Shown: one piece after another, positions 52,385-61,996 of the stretch | Layout: every line of letters begins with the position of its first letter | Position numbering within the stretch: the stretch's first letter is position 1 | Origin: JAGGSN01 sp965603725 | GTDB taxonomy: Bacteria > Zixibacteria > MSB-5A5 > UBA10806 > 4484-95 | DNA length: 64,000 nucleotides | Reading direction: 5' to 3' | NCBI GenBank assembly: GCA_965603725.1 | Contig: CBFDEC010000014.1 | Span: forward strand, 1-64,000 | Program-made: the position numbers and the translations under genes | Notes under the pieces: generated by a model | What the model was told of the DNA's origin: nothing | What the model saw: the letters and a program-made list of their open reading frames with translations, nothing else | Database searches by the model: none

Positions 52385-52574
52385 AACGTATGCTTTATGA
52401 AAACTACTTGACTGCCGGTAATTGATAATATATAAAGAATTCTTGACGATACATATTTTATGGATTCATTGCGGCGTCGGAGGAATCCCTTCCCGAGTTT
52501 TCATACTGGCAGGAATGGCTATATGGCTTGTATAAGGGTTCCTGCCCGCGCAACAAATTTAAAGGACTATTAAT

Positions 52575-53432
52575 TTGATTGCACGACTGACAATTCTTGA
52601 TAAAATCAACCTGTTTATCAGAGTCTATATAATGCTATTTGTCAGCATCTTTAAAATATCCCCCTGGGTTCCTTTTTTAGTCGTTGCCCTGTTTCAGGCA
52701 GGGGGGCTGATGGCGTTAATCTGGGTTAACTCTCCGTTATGGACAAATCTTATCCAGCCGGTTTTATCGATTTTTCTGCCGGACAGGGTCTTTCATTTTC
52801 CCCGGTATTACCTGGCACTTCCATTTATCAATTCTATCTTCGACAGTTTTATCCTCGGTCCAACAGTCTGGCTTCTAATGCTGGCGACGGCAATATATAA
52901 ACTGGGAGGCGTTTATTCGAGCCGCCCGTCACATCTTAAAGATGGAATCAATATAGCTTTTAAATCCTATTTGCCGCTTCTGGCAGTCTGGCTGATTGAG
53001 ATGGTTTTTGTGCTGGCAGTCCTGCTGCTGCCATCCGGAGCGCTGAGTTCTTTTGTTAAAGGTTCCCCCAGGGTTAATATGGCCCTTGATTTTGGCCTGC
53101 AGATGATGGCCTATATCGTTACAGCGTTCCTGATATATACGATACCCGGAATAATCATAGCGAGGAAAAGGCTCGGCGCCGCCTTAGCAGACAGCGTCAG
53201 GCTATGCTTCAATAATTTCTTCCTGACATACTTTATTGTAATCATACCCGGTATCTTCCTGTTTTTACCTGATTTTATATTAGCGAATTACGGGCTAGAA
53301 ATAACAAGGATTTTCAACCCTCAAATTGTAGTTGTGATTATATATCTAAAAATATCTGCCGGGATATTTTTGAATCTGTTCATTTATGGAGCGGCTACTT
53401 TTGTCTACAAGGAGCTGCTTTATAAGGATTGA
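52575..53432 (+). CDS. multi-pass inner membrane protein, 285 aa
   Basis: About five to six hydrophobic segments are visible (roughly residues 25-55, 80-110, 130-155, 168-195, 205-235, 250-275). Start codon is TTG behind AAAGGA. No conserved motif recognised. The topology resembles DUF4013/YesL-type predicted membrane proteins, an unsupported guess. The upstream 245 bp hold a partial GAATCCCTTCCCGAG / CCTGCC hairpin-like stretch but no gene. Confidence 0.7.
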   Translation: MIARLTILDKINLFIRVYIMLFVSIFKISPWVPFLVVALFQAGGLMALIWVNSPLWTNLIQPVLSIFLPDRVFHFPRYYLALPFINSIFDSFILGPTVWLLMLATAIYKLGGVYSSRPSHLKDGINIAFKSYLPLLAVWLIEMVFVLAVLLLPSGALSSFVKGSPRVNMALDFGLQMMAYIVTAFLIYTIPGIIIARKRLGAALADSVRLCFNNFFLTYFIVIIPGIFLFLPDFILANYGLEITRIFNPQIVVVIIYLKISAGIFLNLFIYGAATFVYKELLYKD

Positions 53433-53489
53433 GTCGCCGCTAAGACAAACTGACAGGTATATATCCATTTTAATCATTATATAAAAAAA

Positions 53490-53515
53490 GCCGTATCATC
53501 GATTAATGATACGGC
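53490..53515 (-). terminator. rho-independent terminator of the first PEP-CTERM gene
   Basis: Perfect 10-bp stem GCCGTATCAT / ATGATACGGC; on the minus strand followed by seven T; 23 nt beyond the stop codon. Confidence 0.9.
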
Positions 53516-53538
53516 CGGAACTTTTTATTTCAGCTAAC

Positions 53539-54336
53539 TTATTTTTTTCGCCTTCTTGCGGCAATTCCGGTTCCTATTAATCCAATACTCAGCAAAATAA
53601 TAGTTGCCGGTTCGGGAACCGGCTCAATAGTAACCATAGCTTCATCGTTATTGCAACTCATTCCTAGTGTCATGCTTAAGCCCTGCTGCTGGAAATCTGG
53701 ATTTCCCAGGTCGGCAAAAGAAATAGTGCCCTCCATGAGATAAGTGTAAAATCCATTCTCACGACCTAAATTAGCATATTGCGAGTAATCAAAAGTAGCG
53801 GTGGAATTAAGCTCCGATCCTAAATTGCCTTCAGCAAGTACCGGGTTCCCTCTTTCTTTAAAACCATAATAACCGTCATTGTAAGTCATCTCCGGGTTGT
53901 AATACAAGTTGCCATCAAAGCCGCCATATGATCCCATGACATAAAAATCATTACCTACGTTAAATCTTATGTCACCTGCACGGAAGAAATGGTTACTATG
54001 CAACCAGTATCTTTGAAAACCGGTCTCTGGCATCGAGGTGACAATCGAATAGTATACTAAATCGTCATTGTAATCTATACCAAGATACATTGCCTCGATA
54101 TCAAAAGCCTCTGAGATATAATATTGCGGGCCAGGGTCAGGAGCGCTGGCATTAGTTGGCCAGTCTTCAACTATTACACATCCAATTCCATAATCCCAGA
54201 CGTTATTGAAATGATCATCGCCATCGAGCGATAAATTTACTCCAAAATACTCATCAAGCAGATAAGTTGCTGAAGCAGTCATGAATAAACCGCTAATGAA
54301 TATCAAAGCCGCTGCTAATGTCATAATTTTTTTCAT
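53539..54336 (-). CDS. PEP-CTERM sorted exported protein, 265 aa
   Basis: Signal peptide (MKKIMTLAAALIFISGLFMTASA). C-terminus has VPEPATIILLSIGLIGTG plus a final IAARRRKK: Pro-Glu-Pro, hydrophobic helix, basic tail, the exosortase recognition tail. Middle is a beta-rich Tyr/Asp-rich domain without an assigned function. Exosortase processing implies extracellular matrix or EPS-linked surface attachment. An exosortase gene is not in the window. GGAG precedes ATG. Confidence 0.88.
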   Translation of the reverse strand: MKKIMTLAAALIFISGLFMTASATYLLDEYFGVNLSLDGDDHFNNVWDYGIGCVIVEDWPTNASAPDPGPQYYISEAFDIEAMYLGIDYNDDLVYYSIVTSMPETGFQRYWLHSNHFFRAGDIRFNVGNDFYVMGSYGGFDGNLYYNPEMTYNDGYYGFKERGNPVLAEGNLGSELNSTATFDYSQYANLGRENGFYTYLMEGTISFADLGNPDFQQQGLSMTLGMSCNNDEAMVTIEPVPEPATIILLSIGLIGTGIAARRRKK

Positions 54337-54436
54337 TATAAGTTACTCCTTTCAAAAATGGTATCTTTTTTATGACTTTACGCAATATTTATGAGATTGC
54401 AAATATCTATTTGAGTAATTCCTAACATTAAATATA

Positions 54437-54460
54437 TCACCCACTTGCAAGTGGGTGATT
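54437..54460. repeat. 24-bp perfect palindrome between the two PEP-CTERM genes
   Basis: Arms ATCACCCACTTG / CAAGTGGGTGAT, no loop. Placed after the second PEP-CTERM gene (minus strand) and upstream of the first one. Could be a terminator, a REP-type element, or an operator; a perfect loopless palindrome suits a protein site or a hairpin. Confidence 0.6.
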
Positions 54461-54544
54461 GTTTGGAAACATATATACTTCTTAAAAAACTCTCCACTTT
54501 CTGGTCAAAGTGTGCAACGGCCAGAACTTCATATTTCAATAACC

Positions 54545-55228
54545 TTATTTTTTGCGTCTTCTTGCGGCAATCCCTATTCCAATTAATCCGATACCCATTA
54601 AAATCATCGTTCCCGGTTCGGGAACCGCATAACCGGCATCATGAGAGAATGGAGCGAAATACTGAACCCTACCTTCATCCATATGATAGGCATCAAATTG
54701 AACGCCGTCTACACCATCGACAGCAATTTGAAAATGACGGATATAACCCCATTGCTTCGGTTCACCCGGAGTATTGGGATCCCAGAAATTTCCACCTCCA
54801 TCTGGTTGAACATTCCCAATATTCACTTGAGTCTGACCAACATGGTTCCCAATATTATGTTGGGAAAACCATGTGGGGTAAACTCCATGGTACGGCAGAT
54901 TACCATAGCCATCGTCATCGTATACAGGGGGCGTGCCCCATAACCATGATGCATCCTGGCCTTCAAATGTGACCGAACCGGGCAAAGGCTCATCACCCGG
55001 ATTATAATCCTCACGAGGAGCTAAAGCCATGCTGATGAAAATCTCGTCAGGAATTTCTATCTTATCTAAATTGGCGATAACATAAAGGTCGAATACACCG
55101 TCGTATGTTATCCATGTTTCAGTTTCATAATCATATATGCCGTCAACCCAGAGCTGCAAAGATGGAATAGCATAAGCTGTAGAACTTATGAATATCGACA
55201 TAATCATCAAAATTAAAAACTTTTTCAC
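54545..55228 (-). CDS. PEP-CTERM sorted exported protein, 227 aa
   Basis: Signal peptide (MKKFLILMIMSIFISSTAYA) and a C-terminal VPEPGTMILMGIGLIGIG with an ARRRKK tail, nearly the same as the other PEP-CTERM protein, so both would use one exosortase. Middle contains a Trp-rich stretch (ASWLWGTPPVYDDDGYGNLP). GGGAGG precedes the start. A weak sigma-54-like site lies upstream (55277-55293). No catalytic function apparent. Confidence 0.87.
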   Translation of the reverse strand: MKKFLILMIMSIFISSTAYAIPSLQLWVDGIYDYETETWITYDGVFDLYVIANLDKIEIPDEIFISMALAPREDYNPGDEPLPGSVTFEGQDASWLWGTPPVYDDDGYGNLPYHGVYPTWFSQHNIGNHVGQTQVNIGNVQPDGGGNFWDPNTPGEPKQWGYIRHFQIAVDGVDGVQFDAYHMDEGRVQYFAPFSHDAGYAVPEPGTMILMGIGLIGIGIAARRRKK

Positions 55229-55875
55229 AGAAATCCTCCCTTAATTAGAGAATGATATTATTTATTACATTAGTATTACAAATTATGTGCCAAAACAAGC
55301 AAATTAATAAATACCATAACTTGTTATAGGTCAATAGATTACATCTTCAGCTAAAGAGCGTTTTTTTATCCGAATTTAAAAATATTGCAATCTTATGCAA
55401 ACAATTGATATTTATTTTCATTGGCATTTAAATTAAAAGGCTGTAAGAAGCCCAGAATTATTGACATGCATATAAAGCAGAGAAGTATCGGGTTTATTAT
55501 AGAACCTTGTTCGCTTGTTTGTCTGTCGGAGGCGAGCTAGCAATGACTTTGGCAAAAGTTTTGGCAAAATCCAAGTTTTTTATAGTTTTGAGACAGTTTC
55601 GTCAGGGCCGCCTTTTTCTTGAAAATAGCCTCGTAAAAAGTATTGCTTTTCTTACAGTTTTTGATTATTAATGGGTGAGATAGGTAGATTTGTTTGATAG
55701 CTATTAAATCAGGAGTAAGGAGGCCAAATAAGGCAAATTAGGTTTTAGGAACAAGTAACAATGATTTTATCTTTGTTTAATCTGTATTCATTGACGAGAA
55801 TAGAATAGCTATCTTACTTCTTTCTCTCAGAGAATAATTGTTGAACAAAGAAAAGAAAAGAACGAGAAGGAAGTA
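55229..55875. other. 647-bp intergenic region between divergent genes
   Basis: Contains the sigma-54-like element (55277-55293) and the leader of the RRM gene. No gene or RNA was recognised; a long leader before an RRM gene can hold a cold-responsive RNA structure, not provable here. Confidence 0.5.
55277..55293 (-). promoter_or_regulatory. weak sigma-54-like element upstream of the second PEP-CTERM gene
   Basis: Minus strand reads TTGGCACATAATTTGTA: perfect TGGCAC -24 box and right spacing, but the -12 box has GT in place of GC. PEP-CTERM genes of some bacteria are controlled by RpoN with the PrsR regulator. Confidence 0.35.
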
Positions 55876-56169
55876 ATGCAAGGCAGTAAACTTTATGTGG
55901 GAAATCTCGATTATTATGTAACCAATGAAGAGTTGCAGGATTTATTTTCCAATTACGGGACAGTTAAGGACATTAAAATAATAGAAGGCAGGGGCTTTGG
56001 ATTTGTAGAGATGTCTTCATCCTCTGAAGCCGAAAGCGCTAAAGAAGCGTTGGATGGCACAGAACTCAAAGAACGGACTTTGAAAATCGATGAAGCTCGC
56101 CCCCAAAAAAGCAGGCCCAGGGGAGATTTCAGCAGAGGCAAGCCACGAAGGGGCGATAGAAGGTATTGA
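55876..56169 (+). CDS. RRM RNA-binding protein, 97 aa
   Basis: Single RNA recognition motif: RNP2 LYVGNL (6-11) and RNP1 RGFGFVEM (39-46), followed by a basic RG-rich tail (RPRGDFSRGKPRRGDRR), as in cyanobacterial and other bacterial Rbp proteins, which bind single-stranded RNA and are often cold-induced. AAGGAAG site. A terminator follows. Confidence 0.93.
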   Translation: MQGSKLYVGNLDYYVTNEELQDLFSNYGTVKDIKIIEGRGFGFVEMSSSSEAESAKEALDGTELKERTLKIDEARPQKSRPRGDFSRGKPRRGDRRY

Positions 56170-56194
56170 AACCATCTTGAAATAGCTTTTATAG

Positions 56195-56222
56195 AGGCGG
56201 TCTTCGTGGCCGCCTTTTTTTA
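56195..56222 (+). terminator. rho-independent terminator
   Basis: AGGCGG-tcttcgtgg-CCGCCT followed by seven T, 26 nt after the RRM stop. Confidence 0.85.
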
Positions 56223-56721
56223 TCGCAGGCGCAGGGCGGTTGCGGCGTAGGGTGCAGGTCTAAGACCTGCCCAGATTGTTGACAAAGCTTGTGGGCGGCA
56301 CACGTCCCCGTGTGCCCCTTATGAGCGGATTCTTCTGCCAGAGCTGTCGGAAGTAACTTCCGACAGCACAAAAACTTCCGGGAGCTCCCTGAATACGATT
56401 TTGCTTGACATGCTAATATTCTATGACTTGGAGGCTTTTTTGTGAAGCAGTAAAATTAATTTATGAATAATTCAGGCTAAGTCAAGCCATTTTTTAAAAT
56501 TCCTGGTGGATTGTGTATATCCCCATGCACCGTCCGAAGTCGTTGATAGATCAGGAAATCTACCAACCACAAATAAAAGTGAAACCAACAAGTTGAATTT
56601 TCGTAAAATTATTATATGGATTGTCTTAATCTAAATATCTGCATTCGCTCATTTGTTGTTGCAAAATGATAAGTATTATAGTAAAATAACATCTAACATT
56701 CTAAAAATGAAGGGGAAAAAT
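56223..56721. repeat. compound repeat region
   Basis: Modules in series: 56247-56272 (GTAGGGTGCAGGTC-TA-AGACCTGC), 56292-56318 (family A variant GGCACACG-TCCC-CGTGTGCC), 56345-56375 (GTCGGAAGTAACTTCCGAC then AGCACAAAAAC), 56512-56532 (family A). No gene is supported. Confidence 0.7.
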
Positions 56722-58302
56722 ATGCAAAAAAGACAAAGAATCTGTCAGATCACCCTGATTGCGTTTCCATTGCTGTTAATGTTTTCTATCAACATCCTTG
56801 CGCAAACGCCTTCGTTATGGGGAGAGCTTGAACCCGGCCCATATGCCATTGGGTTCAAAACAGTTGAGAAATACGATTACTCAAGGGTTTTCAGAGTCAA
56901 AAACGATTATTACGGAAAACCTTTGTCAGGGGAGAGAGCCCGTCCCATACAGATCTGTATCTGGTATCCCGCCAAAGCTACCGACAAAGCCTCGGCGATG
57001 ACTTATGGGGAATACGCTTTCCCTTACCCTGAGGATGATCGTTTTTTTGATCTGTTGTCAGAACTGCAAAATCGAGAAGTATACTATCTGCATTATATAA
57101 TGGGTAGCGATACAGGATTTGTTGTGGACTTAATGAGTGCAAAAATGTCCGCCTTCAGAAACGCTCCCCCAGCTGATGGCTCTTTCCCGTTAATTATTTA
57201 TAATCCAAATTTACGGAGAACTTACTGCGAAAATACGTTGATGTGCGAATACTTAGCCAGTCATGGATTTGTTGTGGCCACTACACATTCATTGGGAATG
57301 AACTCTAGAAATCCTCAGGATAATCTGGCCGATCTTGAAGCACAGATAAGAGACAGGGAATTTGCCATCTCCTGCCTCCATGATTATCCAAATGTGGATC
57401 ATAACAAATTGGGTGTCTTAGGATTTTCTCAGGGAGGATTAGCGGCCTTAATCATGCAGATGCGCAATACTGATGTTGACGTTGTTGTCAGTCTTGAGGG
57501 ATGGTTTATCATCAGTGAACGAATAGAATTCTCGAGACTATTTCCATTTTTTAATGTCGATAGAATGAGCGTTCCTCTTATGCAAATCTGCGGGCAAGAG
57601 GAGGAATTACTTGATTACTCTCTCTATAACTCATTAAAATATTCTAATAGGTTCTCTTTAACGATGAACGATTTTCGAGGTGCCGATTTTACTCATTACT
57701 CTATGTTTTCCGTTCTTGCATCCGATAGTATAAGTTCGCTTACAGCTCCAAAAAGGCGAGGTTATGAAATAATCTGTCGCTATGTATTGAATTTCTTCAA
57801 TGCCAGGCTAAACAATGATGAAAAAGCCTTAACGTTCATTAATAACTCACCCCATGATAATGACATCGACCCCGATTTTCTCGCAATCAGTTCATTTCCC
57901 GGCAATGAGTTGCCCCCAACCGAAGAGCAATTTGCAAGTATTATCGGGGAACATGGAATAGATAAGGCCGAAGAGTTATATGAAAAATTCAAAAAATCTG
58001 ACCCTGAGAATATTATTTTCAGGCAGGCGTTCTTTAATACCCTGGGCTATCAATACCTTCAAACCGGTCGAATCAGTGAAGCAATTGCCATATTCAAAAT
58101 GAACGCCGATGCCTATCCTCATTCGGCGAATACATGGGACAGTCTTGCTGAGGCTTACATGGCAAACGGCAACAACGAACTCGCTATCAAATACTATAAA
58201 AAAGCCTTGGAAATACTACCCGCTGATACAACCGCATCCGAACAGCTCAGAGAGGCGATAAGAAACGGTGCTCAGCAAAACATTGAAAGGCTTGGGGGAT
58301 AA
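56722..58302 (+). CDS. exported alpha/beta hydrolase with C-terminal TPR, 526 aa
   Basis: Signal peptide (ends in NILAQ). The main part (~30-390) resembles PAF-acetylhydrolase/dienelactone-type esterases: GERARPIQICIWYPA, nucleophile motif GFSQGG (Ser near 236), HGFVVATTHSLG oxyanion region and a late His in DFTHYSMF. The C-terminal ~90 residues form tetratricopeptide-like repeats (YLQTGRISEAIAIFKMNADAYP, NGNNELAIKYYKKALEILP). GGGGAAAA site at the second ATG of the frame (56722). Adjacent aldo/keto reductase gene follows 62 nt downstream. Substrate unknown. Confidence 0.8.
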   Translation: MQKRQRICQITLIAFPLLLMFSINILAQTPSLWGELEPGPYAIGFKTVEKYDYSRVFRVKNDYYGKPLSGERARPIQICIWYPAKATDKASAMTYGEYAFPYPEDDRFFDLLSELQNREVYYLHYIMGSDTGFVVDLMSAKMSAFRNAPPADGSFPLIIYNPNLRRTYCENTLMCEYLASHGFVVATTHSLGMNSRNPQDNLADLEAQIRDREFAISCLHDYPNVDHNKLGVLGFSQGGLAALIMQMRNTDVDVVVSLEGWFIISERIEFSRLFPFFNVDRMSVPLMQICGQEEELLDYSLYNSLKYSNRFSLTMNDFRGADFTHYSMFSVLASDSISSLTAPKRRGYEIICRYVLNFFNARLNNDEKALTFINNSPHDNDIDPDFLAISSFPGNELPPTEEQFASIIGEHGIDKAEELYEKFKKSDPENIIFRQAFFNTLGYQYLQTGRISEAIAIFKMNADAYPHSANTWDSLAEAYMANGNNELAIKYYKKALEILPADTTASEQLREAIRNGAQQNIERLGG

Positions 58303-58364
58303 TCTAATAAGGCTATTTTCCTTAAAATTTTTACTTGGAATAAATCATCGACAAGGAGAATGAA

Positions 58365-59591
58365 ATGGGGACCAACCATTCAGATTTAAATAGAAGAGAG
58401 TTTTTAGCCACATCCATATCCTGTGCGGTGGCAACAGGACTTGCAGGCATCTCGTCAAATATCGCTCTGGCACAGGAATCCTCCGGCTCGACCAATAGTC
58501 CCAAAGATAAGATAATCTACCGCCAGCTTGGCAAAACAAATATGAATATACCGATTGTCAGTATGGGGGTAATGAATGCCAATAATCCTGAAATAGTGCG
58601 GGCTTCATATGAGATTGGAATTCGGCATTTTGATACCGCGGCTACTTATCAATTTGGCCGTAATGAACAAATGGTTGGCAAGGTTATTGGCCATCTGGGA
58701 GTAAGAGATGATGTAATCATAGGAACAAAGATTCTTACTCCCCAACAGCGGCGGGGATTAAATCCCGCAGAAATCAAGAAAGAGTCTGTTATCTTGTTGG
58801 AGGGCAGTCTCAAACGCTTAAAAATGGACTATATTGATATTCTCTATATCCATGATGTAAATAATCCCGAGGAAATAAGCGACCCTGGCCTTGCCGAAGC
58901 AATGAAGCTTTTAAAAAAACAGGGTAAAGTCCGGGCTATCGGTGTTTCCGCTCATTCAAATATGGCCGAAGTAATAAGTGAAATTGCCCGCACTGGCAAC
59001 TACGATGTGGTTTTAACCTCCATGAACTTCACCATGGCTGATGATAAGCCTCTATTGGAGGCAATAAAAAATGCTGCTTCAAAAGGCATAGGCATAATCG
59101 CCATGAAAACATTAGCCGGCGGCGCCAGATGGCCGAATCCGGAATCGCGGAAAGATTATAGCAGTTCAACCATCGCAAAGGCCGCCCTTAAATGGGTATT
59201 GAAAAATGAGAATATCACCACTTCAATTCCAGGGTTTTCAAACTACGAACATATGAAAGAGGACTTTTCAGTCGCCTCCAATATTAAATTCACTTCCGAG
59301 GAAAAGAAATTGCTTTCTGATAATAATATCAAATTAAGCATGGGATTCTGCCGTCAATGCCGTCAATGTCTGGTTTCCTGCCCAAACAATATAGACATAC
59401 CAACGCTCATGAGAACACATATGTATGCCGCCCAGTATGGCGATTTTTATCTGGCCCGCACAACTCTGGATGAAATACCAAAAGAAAAAAGTATTCAGGT
59501 ATGCAAGTCATGTAATGTTTGCACAGCTCGATGCGTCAATACTGTGGATATCCCGCGAAGAATTGATGAACTGAAAATGATGTACACTTAA
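58365..59591 (+). CDS. Tat-exported aldo/keto reductase with ferredoxin-like tail, 408 aa
   Basis: N-terminus has a twin-arginine signal NRREFLATSIS (Arg10-Arg11) and a hydrophobic stretch ending in IALAQ. The AKR barrel follows (~50-325): IRHFDTAATYQFGRNEQMVG (Asp/Tyr), YIDILYIHDV (Lys/His), GIIAMKTLAGG. C-terminal ~60 residues carry CRQCRQCLVSCP and CKSCNVCTARC, two ferredoxin-like 4Fe-4S motifs. Fe-S-bearing AKRs exported by Tat are a recognised group in anaerobes; redox partner unknown. AAGGAG site, 62 nt after the hydrolase gene. Confidence 0.88.
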   Translation: MGTNHSDLNRREFLATSISCAVATGLAGISSNIALAQESSGSTNSPKDKIIYRQLGKTNMNIPIVSMGVMNANNPEIVRASYEIGIRHFDTAATYQFGRNEQMVGKVIGHLGVRDDVIIGTKILTPQQRRGLNPAEIKKESVILLEGSLKRLKMDYIDILYIHDVNNPEEISDPGLAEAMKLLKKQGKVRAIGVSAHSNMAEVISEIARTGNYDVVLTSMNFTMADDKPLLEAIKNAASKGIGIIAMKTLAGGARWPNPESRKDYSSSTIAKAALKWVLKNENITTSIPGFSNYEHMKEDFSVASNIKFTSEEKKLLSDNNIKLSMGFCRQCRQCLVSCPNNIDIPTLMRTHMYAAQYGDFYLARTTLDEIPKEKSIQVCKSCNVCTARCVNTVDIPRRIDELKMMYT

Positions 59592-60091
59592 AACTTATAT
59601 ATCGATAATATTTATTTTGAGTTAATATTTAGTAACCAAGCTGATTGAGAATAGTCCTGTGAAATCTATGCCCAGAACCGTGATAAAGATGTCCACTTTA
59701 TTATCTATTCTAATTATCAACCATTGCCAAAACTCAAGAGCGCCTGATATAAGCGCTGATATAGCTTTATATTCAGATCAGAGCACCTGGCAGGAATCTG
59801 TTCATGCCTCTGAAAATATGTTTCGAGGCTGGTGTATGTCCCCATGCACCAGCAGTATTAGTCAGGAGCGCATGGCTCCTGACCTACTCCTGCCCATTAT
59901 TAATCGGGTCGATTATCGGGACTGAAAAGTCCCGACTGTTAAGGGGATATGCAATTAACAACATAATTAACAGCCCCGACTTTCCAACAAAGTAGGTCGG
60001 GTTCTAACCGGAGGGAAAAACCCGACACTTTTATTTTGTCGGCCTTCTCATTTCATTTGGAGGCCGACCTACAAGTTACTGAGGTCGACCG
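59592..60091. repeat. REP/hairpin rich intergenic region
   Basis: Family A hairpin 59828-59853 (arms GCTGGTGTATG / CATGCACCAGC), a GTCAGGAGCG-ca-TGGCTCCTGAC module with CTACT (59858-59888), TCGGGACT-gaaa-AGTCCCGA (~59917-59936), and 59992-60073 (GTAGGTCGGGTTC ... AACCCGAC, then GTCGGCCTTCTC ... GAGGCCGACCTAC). An 88-codon frame across 59659-59925 runs through these and is not a gene. Confidence 0.8.
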
Positions 60092-61654
60092 CTACCTTCC
60101 CAGAACTGGGAACGTCGGGCAATGCATCAGCGTATCGCTGATTGCCCTGAAATAGCTGACGAGATAAGTGATATCCGAACCCAGAAACTCACAACTGCCG
60201 TTGACATCGCCGCTGACATAAAGCCAGCTCGAAGTTGAATCATCATAGCAGCTGTCTGGCGGCGGCTCGCCGATACCCTTAAAATAGCAAACGGCATATG
60301 TGACATCGCCAACGCTCACCAGGCTGTCGCCGTTGATATCGCCCGGGACATAGAAGCAGTAAGTTAACGGTTCCTGGAACCTGGCAAGTCTTAATGTCGG
60401 GTCGCCCTGCAGGCACATGCCATAAAACCAGGCGCGGCTATGATCCTCGGCGCAGGTCTCGATATTGTATTGGGTCCAAAATAAGAAAGCCTCGCCAAAG
60501 GAAGCTCCCTCGCCAAGAGGCCAGTAAAAATCATCAAAGCAAAGCATGGCGCCGGTCTTGGTGGACCCGACTGAAATCAAGCCATAATCTGTCTCGAATA
60601 TATACCAGCCGCCCATATTGTCAAGTTCAACATACCGCGAGTTGGAGCAGGCAAAAAGGTTATAGGAAATCGCCTGCATCATGTATTGCTCGATTTCATA
60701 ATTATGAAACATCTCGTAATTATGGTTATTGTAATAAATATAATGAGCAAAGGGCGAGGAATGAGAACAGATTAACACATGCTCGTAGCGGTTGTCTGAG
60801 GCTCCTCCTACATAATTGATATAATTGCTGCGTCTGGTTTCGTATATGCCAACAAGAGAATCAGTATTTGGATAAGCAAGGGCCACATCAAAACCCCAGC
60901 CATGCATGTTCCAATCGTTATCGATAAAGGCTAAGGCGTGGTCATCGAGACGGAAATCGCCGGTGCGATGGTCGTGATTTTTCCGAAAATAATTTTGCAG
61001 TATTGAAACCTCTGTACCGCCGTACCAGACCATCGGCGACGCAACCAGGCGTCCTGCCCATATATCTGCCCCCATAAGCTGACCGGTATGCGCATCGAAC
61101 ATGCCGTCAGAATCGGCGTCGTCCCAGTCACCATCAAGGTCCATAAAATACAGGTCGCAGGGAAATTCAACGTGTTCGCCGCCCCATTCCGGCGGTTCAT
61201 ACATCTCATACCAGGGAACAGCTAAATCACCTATGAAGATTACACCTGCTATGTCCTGGGAATTCCAGTCATTACACAAAATATCTCTCAGGCTTATAGG
61301 CGATAGGGTTTCAGCAGCCATGTAAAGATTAATGCCGTAACCGTCAAGCTGAAGGTCTAAAAGAAAGGTATCAAGTGAAGCTTCAATTTGAGGATACAAA
61401 TCCTCGTTTACGAATATATCAATTATTTCATCGGTAGTGATAGTTGCCGAGCGGAGCAGCTGAATATTTGGCAAGGGGGCAAAATCCCTTGATTGAATGT
61501 ACTCTTTATAAGTAATAGGTCTGGTTGATTTGTCAAGCCAGCGGGTAACGGTAACAGATTTGGGATCGTAGCTTCGCTGGGCGAAACCAATTGAAAAACT
61601 TATTGTTAATAAAAGAAGAATATTAAACGGTAATTTACTAATGCCGACCTCCAT
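60092..61654 (-). CDS. secreted clan-CD-like (C25-type) protein with dockerin-like tail, 520 aa
   Basis: Signal peptide ending in GFAQ. The body resembles caspase/gingipain-type folds: NSQDIAGVIFIGDLAVPWYEM, an ADIWAGRLVASP strand, HVLICSHSSPFAHY (candidate His) and SYNLFACSNSRYVE (candidate Cys), in C25-like order. C-terminus has two EF-hand-like repeats (GDINGDSLVSVGDVTYAVCYF and GDVNGSCEFLGSDITYLVSYF). Start: ATG 61654 leaves GGAGGT after it, so a start downstream at ATT is conceivable; the ATG is preferred. Peptidase activity is inferred. Confidence 0.78.
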   Translation of the reverse strand: MEVGISKLPFNILLLLTISFSIGFAQRSYDPKSVTVTRWLDKSTRPITYKEYIQSRDFAPLPNIQLLRSATITTDEIIDIFVNEDLYPQIEASLDTFLLDLQLDGYGINLYMAAETLSPISLRDILCNDWNSQDIAGVIFIGDLAVPWYEMYEPPEWGGEHVEFPCDLYFMDLDGDWDDADSDGMFDAHTGQLMGADIWAGRLVASPMVWYGGTEVSILQNYFRKNHDHRTGDFRLDDHALAFIDNDWNMHGWGFDVALAYPNTDSLVGIYETRRSNYINYVGGASDNRYEHVLICSHSSPFAHYIYYNNHNYEMFHNYEIEQYMMQAISYNLFACSNSRYVELDNMGGWYIFETDYGLISVGSTKTGAMLCFDDFYWPLGEGASFGEAFLFWTQYNIETCAEDHSRAWFYGMCLQGDPTLRLARFQEPLTYCFYVPGDINGDSLVSVGDVTYAVCYFKGIGEPPPDSCYDDSTSSWLYVSGDVNGSCEFLGSDITYLVSYFRAISDTLMHCPTFPVLGR

Positions 61655-61996
61655 TAATGTTTACAATGCATAAATATAACATCTTAATACTATATTTGCA
61701 AGTTTTAATCGTAGGAAAATTATCGTGAGCGCATATGTTAATAGAAAGTCACAGTAGGACAGGCCGTCAAGCCATACGGCCCGTCTGGGATCTTGTGGAT
61801 TTTCAACCTGTCCGGACAGACTGCCCCGTAGGGTGCGGAGCAAAGTCTGTCCTACCTTACACTAATAGGAATGGGTTCCTGCCAGCAAAATTATATAACC
61901 TTTGTTAAAGAGAAGCCAAATTCCACTTGCCAAACGGATTCTGTAAATTTATATACAGTCATTGACATTTTTGCTAAATTTAAATTGAAAGGATAA
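61655..61996. repeat. REP module between divergent genes
   Basis: 61754-61855: starts GTAGGACAG and ends CTGTCCTAC with inner palindromes; a degraded relative of 18142-18189. The rest is AT-rich, no gene. Confidence 0.7.

Noticed and set aside
59659..59925. 88-codon ORF on the plus strand
   Set aside because: Runs through family A and GTAGG hairpins, lacks a ribosome binding site; protein is not domain-like.
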